This document shows positions 41,540-49,588 of a stretch of 59,353 nt of DNA, piece by piece. Source of the stretch: Bacillota bacterium. GTDB lineage: Bacteria; Bacillota; Clostridia; Clostridiales; Clostridiaceae. The number at the start of each line of letters is the position of its first letter. The first letter of the stretch is position 1. The position numbers and the translations under genes were made by a program. Under the pieces are notes generated by a model that worked only from the letters and a program-made list of their open reading frames with translations, made no database searches and had not been told where the DNA came from. The stretch spans positions 1 through 59,353 of the forward strand of contig JAEXZL010000017.1 in NCBI GenBank assembly GCA_023451395.1, read 5' to 3'.

Positions 41540-43315
41540 CTACTTCTTAGCTGCATATTTATGGTAGAGTGCATCATAGAAAGTCTTAACCTGCTGCTGA
41601 AGCTCCTTAAGAGCTGTGAGATCATCATTTGGAACATTATATTTCATCTTATATAGAGCTTCAAAGATATCTTTATCCGCTAGTTGGGAAATTGGAACCC
41701 CTACCTTCACTGCTCTATAGGAGCTGTCATAAAATATCTTGATTGTTCTCAGCATCTCATACTGTTTATCCAAAGGAACAAAGGTATCTAAGGCATGATA
41801 AGCATTTTGCTGCAAGAAACCTATTCTAATTATCTTTGCCGTCTCTAAAATAAGCCTCTGATCATCAGGAAGAACGTCCTCTCCAACTAGTTTAACAATT
41901 TCTAAAAGTTTGTTTTCTTCATATAGAAGCCTAAGCATCTCTGCTCTTAAATCCCAAATTTCCGGAGAAACATTTTCTTCATACCAATCCCTTAGAAGGT
42001 TTAAATATCCACTGTAGCTGGATAGCCAGTTAATAGCAGGATAATGCCTTGAATAAGCAAGCTTTTTGTCTAGACTTAAAAAGGCGCTAACGAAACGCTT
42101 GGTATTTTGAGTTACCGGCTCTGAAAAATCTCCTCCCGCTGGGGAAACAGCACCTATAACTGTTACAGAACCATCAGTTCCATTAAGGTTTTCTACATAG
42201 CCTGCTCTTTCGTAAAACTCTGCAAGCCTTGAGGGAAGATATGCTGGATAACCTTCTTCTGCAGGCATTTCTTCCAATCTTCCGGATATTTCTCTTAATG
42301 CCTCTGCCCATCTTGAGGTAGAATCTGCCATAATAGCCACATGATAGCCCATATCTCTGAAGTATTCTGCTAAAGTTATTCCTGTATAGATACTTGCCTC
42401 TCTTGCAGCAACTGGCATATTAGATGTGTTAGCAATAAGTATTGTTCTATTCATTAAGGGTTTATTGGTTTTAGGGTCAATAAGCTTTGGAAAATCCTCT
42501 AAAACCTCTGTCATTTCATTTCCTCTTTCACCACAGCCTACATACACAATTATGTCAGCGTCAGACCATTTTGCTAGCTGATGCTGAGTCATTGTTTTTC
42601 CAGTACCAAAGCCCCCGGGTATGGCCACTGTTCCTCCCTTAGCCAAAGGAAAGAAGATATCTATAACCCTCTGACCAGTAATCAGAGGTCTAAATATTGG
42701 TTTTCTTTGAGCTATAGGCCTTGCATTTCTCACCGGCCATTTTTGATAAAGCTTCAAATCTTCTAATCCCTTTGAGGTCTTTAGCTTAACTACTGTAGTT
42801 TCGATATTATAGGAACCAGAGGGCAATACTTCCACCACCTCACCCTCTAGGTATGGCGGTACCATTATTTTATGGAGTATAAGATCTGTTTCCTGAACAG
42901 TAGCATACACATCCCCGCCCTTTAGCTTATCTCCGATTTTTACAGAAATATTAACATCCCATAGCTTTTCCTCATCAATGGATATAAGTCCTATTCCTTC
43001 AGGTATAAAGCCATAATCAATGTCATTTATCCTCTCTAAAGGTCTCTCTATTCCATCAAAGATATTGCTTATTATTCCAGGACCAAGCTTTAGACTTAAA
43101 GGACTTCCTGTAGCTTCTACTGGTTCATCAATTTTTAAACCACCAGTTTCTTCATAAACCTGTATGGTGGCATTATCTCCCTCAAGGATAATTATTTCTC
43201 CAATGAGTCTCTTAACACCTACCATTACCATTTCTCTCATCTTAAAGCCGCTCATGCCTTTTGCTTTAACAACGGGTCCATTTACTGCTGCTATTTTACC
43301 TACTCTCATTTCCAT
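41540..43315 (-). CDS. atpA: V/A-type ATPase catalytic subunit A
   Basis: 591 residues. Walker A GGFGTGKT (234-241), the bulge domain of V/A-type A subunits between residues 115 and 190, and MADSTSRWAEALREISGRLEEMPAEEGYPAYLPSRLAEFYERAG are intact. It hydrolyses or makes ATP in the cytosolic head. It lies 8 bp before subunit B. Confidence 0.96.
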   Translation of the reverse strand: MEMRVGKIAAVNGPVVKAKGMSGFKMREMVMVGVKRLIGEIIILEGDNATIQVYEETGGLKIDEPVEATGSPLSLKLGPGIISNIFDGIERPLERINDIDYGFIPEGIGLISIDEEKLWDVNISVKIGDKLKGGDVYATVQETDLILHKIMVPPYLEGEVVEVLPSGSYNIETTVVKLKTSKGLEDLKLYQKWPVRNARPIAQRKPIFRPLITGQRVIDIFFPLAKGGTVAIPGGFGTGKTMTQHQLAKWSDADIIVYVGCGERGNEMTEVLEDFPKLIDPKTNKPLMNRTILIANTSNMPVAAREASIYTGITLAEYFRDMGYHVAIMADSTSRWAEALREISGRLEEMPAEEGYPAYLPSRLAEFYERAGYVENLNGTDGSVTVIGAVSPAGGDFSEPVTQNTKRFVSAFLSLDKKLAYSRHYPAINWLSSYSGYLNLLRDWYEENVSPEIWDLRAEMLRLLYEENKLLEIVKLVGEDVLPDDQRLILETAKIIRIGFLQQNAYHALDTFVPLDKQYEMLRTIKIFYDSSYRAVKVGVPISQLADKDIFEALYKMKYNVPNDDLTALKELQQQVKTFYDALYHKYAAKK

Positions 43316-43327
43316 AATATCCCCCCT

Positions 43328-43942
43328 CTATGCAAGAGCCTCAGTTACCATAACTCCTATGGTCTCCCTACTATCCTGGAGCATATTAATTAAGGTATTG
43401 TCGTATTTAAATCTTAAGCTTTCATCCTCTAAGATAAAGCCTCCTATAGAATCTGCTTCTAGAGAATTGAAGCTAAGGTTTATATCTTTATATTCCTTCA
43501 GAAGAGTTTCAATATCCTTTGATAAGAATTTAATATCCTCATCTTTAGCAAAAAGAAGATAGTTTCCAGATTTTAAATCACTTAAAGCAGACTTAAGTCT
43601 GGAAAGGAAAAACTCCTTGTAATCAGCCTCCTGTGTAAAGGAAGCAAGTTTCTTTTTAATATCTTCCTCTGCCTCTTTCATCAGCTTTGATTTTAAAGCA
43701 AGAATTTCTTCATTTCTCTTCATCTCTTCCCTAGAGATGATTTCATTTGCCTTAATCCTTGCTTTTTTTACCGCATCCCGTTCAAAGGATCTCACTTCTT
43801 TATCTAGCTCTTCATGCTTTTCTTTAAGAATTTCTTCCTTCTCTAACTGAAATTTCTGGAGTTCTTCATTTCTTTTTTCCTCAAGCTTTTCGAATATAGC
43901 CTTATGGAAAAGTCTTAGCTTATCATCAATTGTAGTTGACAT
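43328..43942 (-). CDS. atpE: V/A-type ATPase subunit E (peripheral stalk)
   Basis: 204 residues. The N-terminal half is a charged coiled coil (EKLEEKRNEELQKFQLEKEEILKEKHEEL); the C-terminal half is globular and ends in GVMVTEALA. With the small coiled-coil subunit encoded at the head of the operon it forms the stator stalk. Confidence 0.85.
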   Translation of the reverse strand: MSTTIDDKLRLFHKAIFEKLEEKRNEELQKFQLEKEEILKEKHEELDKEVRSFERDAVKKARIKANEIISREEMKRNEEILALKSKLMKEAEEDIKKKLASFTQEADYKEFFLSRLKSALSDLKSGNYLLFAKDEDIKFLSKDIETLLKEYKDINLSFNSLEADSIGGFILEDESLRFKYDNTLINMLQDSRETIGVMVTEALA

Positions 43943-43965
43943 ACTATCACCTATCTCCGCTTAAA

Positions 43966-44274
43966 TTAGATTTTTAGGCCAATTGATTCTTTCATATATT
44001 TTGCAATATAGTCACTGCCTCTTAGGCTACCGTGCCTATCCTGTATCTCCACCAAAAGAGGGCTTCCTTTAGAAAGGCGTATCTTCTCAACCTCTTCTGG
44101 TATCAATTCCGCAGCCCTTTCAGTGATTATAATTATTTCGATATCCTGCTGCTCTCTTATATATGCAAGGCCTTTTAATGCTTCTTCCTTCGTATGGACA
44201 ACAATGCCCTTAATACCTGCGATCTTCATTCCTACTAAGGAATCAGTGTTATCGCTAATAATAAATGCCCTCAT
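43966..44274 (-). CDS. atpF: V/A-type ATPase subunit F
   Basis: 102 residues. MRAFIISDNTDSLVGMKIAGIKGIVVHTKEEALKGL and IIIITERAAELIPEEV are the usual CheY-like subunit F segments; it caps the rotor with subunit D. Confidence 0.9.
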   Translation of the reverse strand: MRAFIISDNTDSLVGMKIAGIKGIVVHTKEEALKGLAYIREQQDIEIIIITERAAELIPEEVEKIRLSKGSPLLVEIQDRHGSLRGSDYIAKYMKESIGLKI

Positions 44275-44284
44275 AAGTAATACC

Positions 44285-44713
44285 TTATATTCTTGAAAGT
44301 ATCATTATTGAGATTATAAGTCCATAAATAGCGATACCTTCAGCAAGACCTACGTAAATAAGAGTCTTACCTAAAATACTTGGATCCTCTGATACTGCTC
44401 CTAAAGCAGAAGAACCAACTGCTCCAACTCCATAACCTGTACCTATGCAAGCTAAGCCCGTGCTTAGTGCTGCAGCTAAATATCCAAGTCCAGCAGAAGG
44501 GTTAGAAGCAGTTTCAGTGGCTGCATGTGCTGCTTGAGGTATCATGAAAATTACAGCAGCCATCATAGCTGGAATGTATACAGCTAGGTTAATCTTTAAA
44601 GCCTTTTTAATCTTTTTTGTTCCTTCAATGTCATTCTTAGATTTTTGTACCAAACCAAAGCTTACAGTACCTACAACCACTGAAAATATAATCATTAAAA
44701 ATAAATAGCTCAT
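44285..44713 (-). CDS. atpK: V/A-type ATPase proteolipid subunit K (c ring)
   Basis: 142 residues. Two N-terminal helices (SYLFLMIIFSVVVGTVSFGLV and AVYIPAMMAAVIFMIPQAAHA) precede one c-type hairpin: LGYLAAALSTGLACIGTGYGVGAV and TLIYVGLAEGIAIYGLIISIMIL, with the ion-binding carboxylate E125. So each chain carries a single carboxylate. The residue after it is Gly, not the Ser/Thr usual in sodium-binding F-type c subunits, which leaves the coupling ion open. Confidence 0.9.
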   Translation of the reverse strand: MSYLFLMIIFSVVVGTVSFGLVQKSKNDIEGTKKIKKALKINLAVYIPAMMAAVIFMIPQAAHAATETASNPSAGLGYLAAALSTGLACIGTGYGVGAVGSSALGAVSEDPSILGKTLIYVGLAEGIAIYGLIISIMILSRI

Positions 44714-44726
44714 ATCATTACACTCC

Positions 44727-46733
44727 TTATAATATATTTATGTCTTCTGTTGATACATTTAATAGAACATTACCTTTTAATCCTGCAGGAGTAAAGGGTA
44801 CTCCTGAACCTGTATAATATTTGCTGAATAACTCATAGTATTCTAGTCTTAGTCCTTGAATGAATACTATTAATCCTTCTAATGCTAATATTACCAAATT
44901 ACCAATAATATATATTAATATACTTCCTGCACCGCCATGCATCATTTCAGCAAGAGCTTCAAAGGCAAGAAACAAGCCTACATGGTTAAGAGCAAAAGCT
45001 CCAACTCTTATAAATGATAAAGTATTCGAGAACATGCTAAGTAAAGTCTCGATTATTTCAAAGACTGCTTCTACAAAATATGAGCCTGGAGATTCCCTAA
45101 AAATAGGTCTCTTCTTCTCCACAAGGCTTGTTAATGGTTCCTTCAAGAATATAAGAAGCAATGTAATAACCATCAAAGCAACGAATACTCCTGTGGGTAA
45201 AAGCTTAATATTAACTACCATAGAAAGAATAAGTCCTAAAGCTGAAAGGAAAAATATGAAACCTGCAAGGCCATCCTTTCCAAAAAGTCCATGCTCTATA
45301 TCCTTTCTTCTATAGGAATTAATAAGCCCGAGAACATAACCCACTACAAGAAGGGCACAACCAAAAACAACTGCTCCTATAAGAACATCATTAATATCCT
45401 CCATTGGTCTTATGAGCAATGCCGGGATTACCGTTTCAAAACCAAAAACACTACCATATAGGAGACCAAAAATCATAGAGCTTATACCTAATCTAGTTAA
45501 AATCCCTCCAAGATTTACTCTTTTCATTTTTTTTGATAAGAATATTCCTGCTAAGGCAAATACAGCTCCCTGGCCAAGATCACCAAACATTGCACCAAAA
45601 AGAAGCATATAGCTGATGCTTAAGAATGCGGTAGGATCAAGTTCTTCATAGGAAGGTGTTCCATACATCCTTACCATTGCTTCAAAGGGTTTTACTATAA
45701 AATTATTTTTTAACTTAGTTGGTGCTATCAAATGAGGATTTTCTAAGCTTTCTGGACTTTTTTCTATAATTATTATCCTATCGTCTATAAGCTTAATTTT
45801 TTCCTTTAATCCCTTAATGCTACTATCTGGCACCCATCCTGAAAGGAAGAAAAAATCATTTGTTATGGCTGCCTTATTTTTTACTGTATTGGCGTTAACA
45901 TCAAGCTCCAAGCTTAAATCAAGAGTCTCAATCCTTTCGCTCTTTGCTTTAAGAAAATCCTCCAATTTTTTTTCTAAGTCTTGAATTTCTATTTCAACTT
46001 CATCTTTTAATATCTTTAGTTCTTGAACAGCTTCCTTAGGAGTACCGTTAAATCCCATGGCATTAGGAATAGGCTCACAGTTTGCTGATTTAAAAATATT
46101 CTCTGCCTCCTTAATAAGGAGATTTGGAGTAAAGGTCATAATTATCTTATAATCCTTTTCTGTGTAAATAGTTATTATTATGGAAGGAATATTTTCGTAA
46201 TTTCTTTTTAGCTTTTCTCTATTTTCCTTGCTGATTTTATATATTCCCCAAGTGAAATTTTTAAGCTCGTTAAGTCTCTCAATCTTCACATCTACACCTG
46301 AGAGAAAGTCAAGGCTCTGTGCTATTCTGTCATAGTCCTCTCTAAGATGCTTCAAATTATCAAGTCTTCCTTTTAGCTCCTTGAAATGGTCATAAAGCTC
46401 CTCAATCCCTTGAAATATCTCCTTTTCGTTCCAAATAGGATTAATTTTTCCTTGAGTATTTTTTGAGTAGCTATTTTTGATTTCTTTCACTTCATTAATT
46501 TCTCTTTTTACCTTTGAATAATCTAAGTTAGAACTATAGGGTGTTATATGGGATACATTTAAAAGGGCATCCATATTAGATTCATTACTGGTTAAATAGA
46601 AATTAGATGAGTTAATCTGCTGAAGAGCATCTACAGGCTGAAAGTTATTCATCATAACCAATAGCTTAGCTACTCTATCAAATTGGTTGATATCTCCAAC
46701 TAAATCAACCATATGCATTTTTTCTATGGCCAT
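44727..46733 (-). CDS. atpI: V/A-type ATPase subunit I (a subunit)
   Basis: 668 residues. The N-terminal 330 are soluble with coiled coils; the rest holds about seven membrane helices, with SISYMLLFGAMFGDLGQGAVFALAG, FSNTLSFIRVGAFALNHVGL (the essential Arg in SFIRVGAFAL) and a C-terminal IVFIQGLRLEYYELFSKYYTGSGVPFTP. Forms the ion half-channels beside the K ring. Confidence 0.94.
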   Translation of the reverse strand: MAIEKMHMVDLVGDINQFDRVAKLLVMMNNFQPVDALQQINSSNFYLTSNESNMDALLNVSHITPYSSNLDYSKVKREINEVKEIKNSYSKNTQGKINPIWNEKEIFQGIEELYDHFKELKGRLDNLKHLREDYDRIAQSLDFLSGVDVKIERLNELKNFTWGIYKISKENREKLKRNYENIPSIIITIYTEKDYKIIMTFTPNLLIKEAENIFKSANCEPIPNAMGFNGTPKEAVQELKILKDEVEIEIQDLEKKLEDFLKAKSERIETLDLSLELDVNANTVKNKAAITNDFFFLSGWVPDSSIKGLKEKIKLIDDRIIIIEKSPESLENPHLIAPTKLKNNFIVKPFEAMVRMYGTPSYEELDPTAFLSISYMLLFGAMFGDLGQGAVFALAGIFLSKKMKRVNLGGILTRLGISSMIFGLLYGSVFGFETVIPALLIRPMEDINDVLIGAVVFGCALLVVGYVLGLINSYRRKDIEHGLFGKDGLAGFIFFLSALGLILSMVVNIKLLPTGVFVALMVITLLLIFLKEPLTSLVEKKRPIFRESPGSYFVEAVFEIIETLLSMFSNTLSFIRVGAFALNHVGLFLAFEALAEMMHGGAGSILIYIIGNLVILALEGLIVFIQGLRLEYYELFSKYYTGSGVPFTPAGLKGNVLLNVSTEDINIL

Positions 46734-46746
46734 ATCCTCACCTCTT

Positions 46747-47793
46747 TTATAGTGATGTATTCAAAAAATTAATTAATTCTGTGTTACCTGCATCGTACCT
46801 TTTATCTTCAACTATTGAAATGATGTTTTGTACCTCTATGTGGAGTAGATGGAAATAGGATACTACCACTGATATATTTAGCTTTGCAGAAGCCATATAA
46901 CCTTCTAAAAACTTTTTAAAGGAAGCTCTCTCATAAACTTCAATCAAAAAGTCTTCATTATGATTCATAGGTATTATCTGCTTGTAGGGTAAATCCTTTA
47001 ATATATCGAAATATTCGTCCATGGTTTTTGAATAACACAGCTCTTTTATTATTTCTGGTTTTAGTTTGAAATAGTCAAAAATTGTATAGTTATACATTAC
47101 CTCAGAGGATATATTGTAATATTTTCTTCCTCTATATATTGCGGTAATATTCAAAAGATCAGCTTCAAAACCAACGATATCTGAAATAACTTTCCTATCC
47201 TCTTTATTAAGCTTTTTTACAAACTTCCTAAGGGTACCATAGTAGGAGATATCTAGATTATTTTCCATTCTAAAGAGACCTTCATTATTTATTTCATTTT
47301 TAAAGCCTTTTATATACTTATAATATACAGTATCCTTAAGTCTTTCTAGAAGCTCTTCTACTGTCCTAGAGGATAAGAGATAATCATAATCTATAATATT
47401 AAAGGGATTTTTAAAGGCGAGCATTGCTTGGATTTCATCTCTTGAACGCTGAACATATTTAGATCTTATTATTATCTTTAAATCTTCAATTTCATATTTC
47501 ATGAATAGTATTTTAATTAATCTTTTATACTCTCCACTAAAATAATAGCTCAGATTATACAGCTTTTTTATTAGATTCCTTTTTAAGATTACCTCAAATT
47601 GGCCTCTTGTGATATTTTCTGTTGAAAGACCTTGCAAAATCTCCTTATAGCTAGTATCTTCCTTTAATAACCTAATGGCATCCTCGAAGGAACTGGCTGT
47701 TAAAAGTTTTTTATACTGGTCAATTGTGAGAAACTTACCTTTCATAGCTTTAATTTTTGTATTTACTGCTCCGTACTTCACAATGTTACCCAT
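46747..47793 (-). CDS. atpC: V/A-type ATPase subunit C
   Basis: 348 residues. Helical protein with NIVKYGAVNTKIKAMKGKFLTIDQYKKLL at the start and the repeated YYGTLRKFVKKLNKEDR..IVGFEADLLNI..IYRGRKYY segment typical of subunit C/d. Links the rotor shaft to the K ring. Its place directly after the stalk gene and before I is unusual for the operon type. Confidence 0.9.
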   Translation of the reverse strand: MGNIVKYGAVNTKIKAMKGKFLTIDQYKKLLTASSFEDAIRLLKEDTSYKEILQGLSTENITRGQFEVILKRNLIKKLYNLSYYFSGEYKRLIKILFMKYEIEDLKIIIRSKYVQRSRDEIQAMLAFKNPFNIIDYDYLLSSRTVEELLERLKDTVYYKYIKGFKNEINNEGLFRMENNLDISYYGTLRKFVKKLNKEDRKVISDIVGFEADLLNITAIYRGRKYYNISSEVMYNYTIFDYFKLKPEIIKELCYSKTMDEYFDILKDLPYKQIIPMNHNEDFLIEVYERASFKKFLEGYMASAKLNISVVVSYFHLLHIEVQNIISIVEDKRYDAGNTELINFLNTSL

Positions 47794-47808
47794 GTTCTCC
47801 CTCCTTCA

Positions 47809-48120
47809 TCAGGAGTTTATTATTTGCTTAAATACAGTATTCACCAAATTTTCTCTGGCACTTAAGAACTTTTTGTTAATTCTTTTTATCTCTTCTTTTT
47901 TATCCATTTCAATTCTTTCAGCGGTTTTTTCTGCTTCTTCAATACCTTTATCTATGACTTCCTTTTTAATAGTCATATGCTTTTGTTTACTATTTTCTTC
48001 TAGCTCTAGAAGCTCTAATTTAAGGGCTTCTCTCTTCTCTTGTATAACCTCCTTTATATTTGATTCGTACTTCTCAGCTTCCTTATCGATATTTATTATG
48101 CTGTTTATAACGTATTGCAC
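47809..48120 (-). CDS. V/A-type ATPase small peripheral-stalk subunit (G/H type)
   Basis: 103 residues, nearly all coiled coil (EKYESNIKEVIQEKREALKLELLELEENSKQKHMTIKKEV). Starts at GTG 48120, with AGGAGGG 7 bp upstream. Position and shape fit the subunit named G or H in bacteria, partner of subunit E. Sequence alone is low-complexity, so the assignment rests on context. Confidence 0.78.
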   Translation of the reverse strand: MQYVINSIINIDKEAEKYESNIKEVIQEKREALKLELLELEENSKQKHMTIKKEVIDKGIEEAEKTAERIEMDKKEEIKRINKKFLSARENLVNTVFKQIINS

Positions 48121-48152
48121 AAATTATCCCTCCTAAAAAAAGCCATATTTAT

Positions 48153-48180
48153 ATATTAATACTTTAATACTAATTGTAAA
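48153..48180 (-). promoter_or_regulatory. Probable promoter of the V/A-ATPase operon
   Basis: Minus-strand TTTACA (48175-48180), 16-bp spacer, TAATAT (48153-48158), about 30 bp before the GTG start. The rest of the 293-bp divergent intergenic region is AT-rich with no other clear signal. Confidence 0.4.
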
Positions 48181-48413
48181 ATCTCAAAAACAGCTATAAA
48201 TAAAGGAAACAGAAGATTAATGTGGTTTTATTGTATAAAATGACCCTATTTGAAGTGGAACAAGCTATAACGCTGTTTTTTTTACTTTTTTAACACTTTA
48301 ATAACTTTCTGAACTTAATTTTAACATTTTGATTTTTGTAATCATTTTTCTAGACTTTGTGATACCATTTATTATAACAATAAATATAAAAATTATTTAA
48401 GGAGGTAAGATTT

Positions 48414-49094
48414 ATGTCTGAGAATAATAGAAATTCAAAGTTTAGGCCTGCTTCTTCACAAGACCTTAATCATCAATATTCTCCTCCTGAAGGGAGTAAT
48501 GTAACTAAGGATGGAAGACCTGGTGTATTAGAAGGCTATGATAATACAGATGCTGACTCTGCTTACGGAAACCATGAGGAGGATAATATTACCCCTGGAA
48601 TACTAGAAGGCTTTAGAGATATTAATGACTCAGAGGAGCCAAAAATTAATAGAGATGAGCTTAGTGATACAAATATTACTAATAACTATAATATCACTAA
48701 AAAATATAAGGTAGTATTTCAGATAGGAGATTCAGATAACTGGGAAAAAGCCCTTGCTTCTGCTAGAGCACTTTATGATGGCCTGGGACAAAGAAATGTT
48801 CATATTGTCTTTGTTGTGGTACAGAAAGCAGTTAAGACCTTAATCGATAAAGAAAAGGAAAATACCGACATTATGGATTCCATTAAGGCTACACTAGCTC
48901 ATAATAGCGAGACTATTGCAGCAGATATCTTGGCTTTAGCTAGCAGCGGAGTAGAATTTATCGCCTGAGCTGCATCTCTTACTGAGAATGATATTGAGGC
49001 AACAAAACTATATAACTATATAAGAGTTGTGCCACATGGGGCTGTAGAGTTAGTGACTCTTCAAAATGATGGCTTTGCCCTTCTTGTATTTTAG
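48414..49094 (+). CDS. DsrE-family protein with in-frame UGA at a Cys position (candidate selenoprotein)
   Basis: Reading TGA 48966-48968 as an amino acid gives 226 residues to the TAG at 49092. Residues 1-93 are polar and low in structure, with a repeated motif (GRPGVLEGYDN, residues 34-44, and ITPGILEGFRD). From residue 94 it is a DsrE/COG1416 domain: KYKVVFQIGDSDNWEKALASARALYDGLG, then ALASSGVEFIA-[UGA]-AASLTENDI and VVPHGAVELVTLQNDGFALLVF. The family has Cys at the UGA (GVEFxxCxxSL), the residue that carries persulfide in active members, and the C-terminal 41 codons are intact and family-like. A weak stem (CATCTC/GAGA-A-TG) follows the UGA; no SECIS can be asserted. Alternatives are a recent nonsense mutation or sequencing error. 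AAGGAGG precedes the ATG. A conventional call would end at 48968. Confidence 0.75.
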
Positions 49095-49107
49095 GTGGTG
49101 GTAGTTT

Positions 49108-49518
49108 ATGCCTTGGACAAGAGAAGACTACCCCTCATCCATGAAAAACCTTCCAGATAAACAAAGGGATAAGGCAATTGAAGTTGCTAATGCTCTTTTA
49201 AGTGATGGCTATGATGAGGAACGAGCAATTCCTATAGCAATATCCACTTCAGAAAAATGGGCTGATAATAGGGCAGCAGTTCTTTCCTCTAGAGAAAAGA
49301 ACAATGGCAAAAAGCCCCTGAAGGGTAAGAAGGAGATTCTATATAAACTTTTGTATAAAGAAAATAATTGGATTATACGTAAGGTTGGTTCTAAAAGACA
49401 TAGCTTTGTCTTTGAAACTAAGGCTGAAGCTATGGAAAAGGTTGAAGAGCTTCTTGAAAAGAAACCTAGCAGGTTTATAATTCATCGTAAAGATGGGAGC
49501 TATGAAAAAACCACGTAA
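49108..49518 (+). CDS. ChaB-like / DUF2188 two-part small protein
   Basis: 136 residues. The N-terminal 55 (MPWTREDYPSSMKNLPDKQRDKAIEVANALLSDGYDEERAIPIAISTSEKWADN) match the ChaB-like domain found on short bacterial proteins. Residues 80-136 (NNWIIRKVGSKRHSFVFETKAEAMEKVEELLEKKPSRFIIHRKDG) match DUF2188, a small beta-alpha fold of unknown role. It begins 13 bp after the TAG of the DsrE-family gene, with GGTGGTGG as ribosome site, so the two are likely one transcript. Confidence 0.8.
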   Translation: MPWTREDYPSSMKNLPDKQRDKAIEVANALLSDGYDEERAIPIAISTSEKWADNRAAVLSSREKNNGKKPLKGKKEILYKLLYKENNWIIRKVGSKRHSFVFETKAEAMEKVEELLEKKPSRFIIHRKDGSYEKTT

Positions 49519-49540
49519 AATTCTTTTAAATAACTAATTA

Positions 49541-49588
49541 GAAGAGCGTCATAGAAAATTACTGTTGTAATGTCTCTATACGCTCTTC
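49541..49588. terminator. Long hairpin between convergent genes
   Basis: 9-bp outer arms (49541-49549 with 49580-49588) and inner complementary runs (ATTAC/GTAAT, ATAGA/TCTAT) form one extended hairpin. Flanking A and T runs are short. Confidence 0.65.

Noticed and set aside
48966..48968. Alternative genetic code (UGA as Trp)
   Set aside because: UGA ends several intact genes in the window, such as etfA and sufU, so reassignment is excluded; site-specific recoding remains possible.
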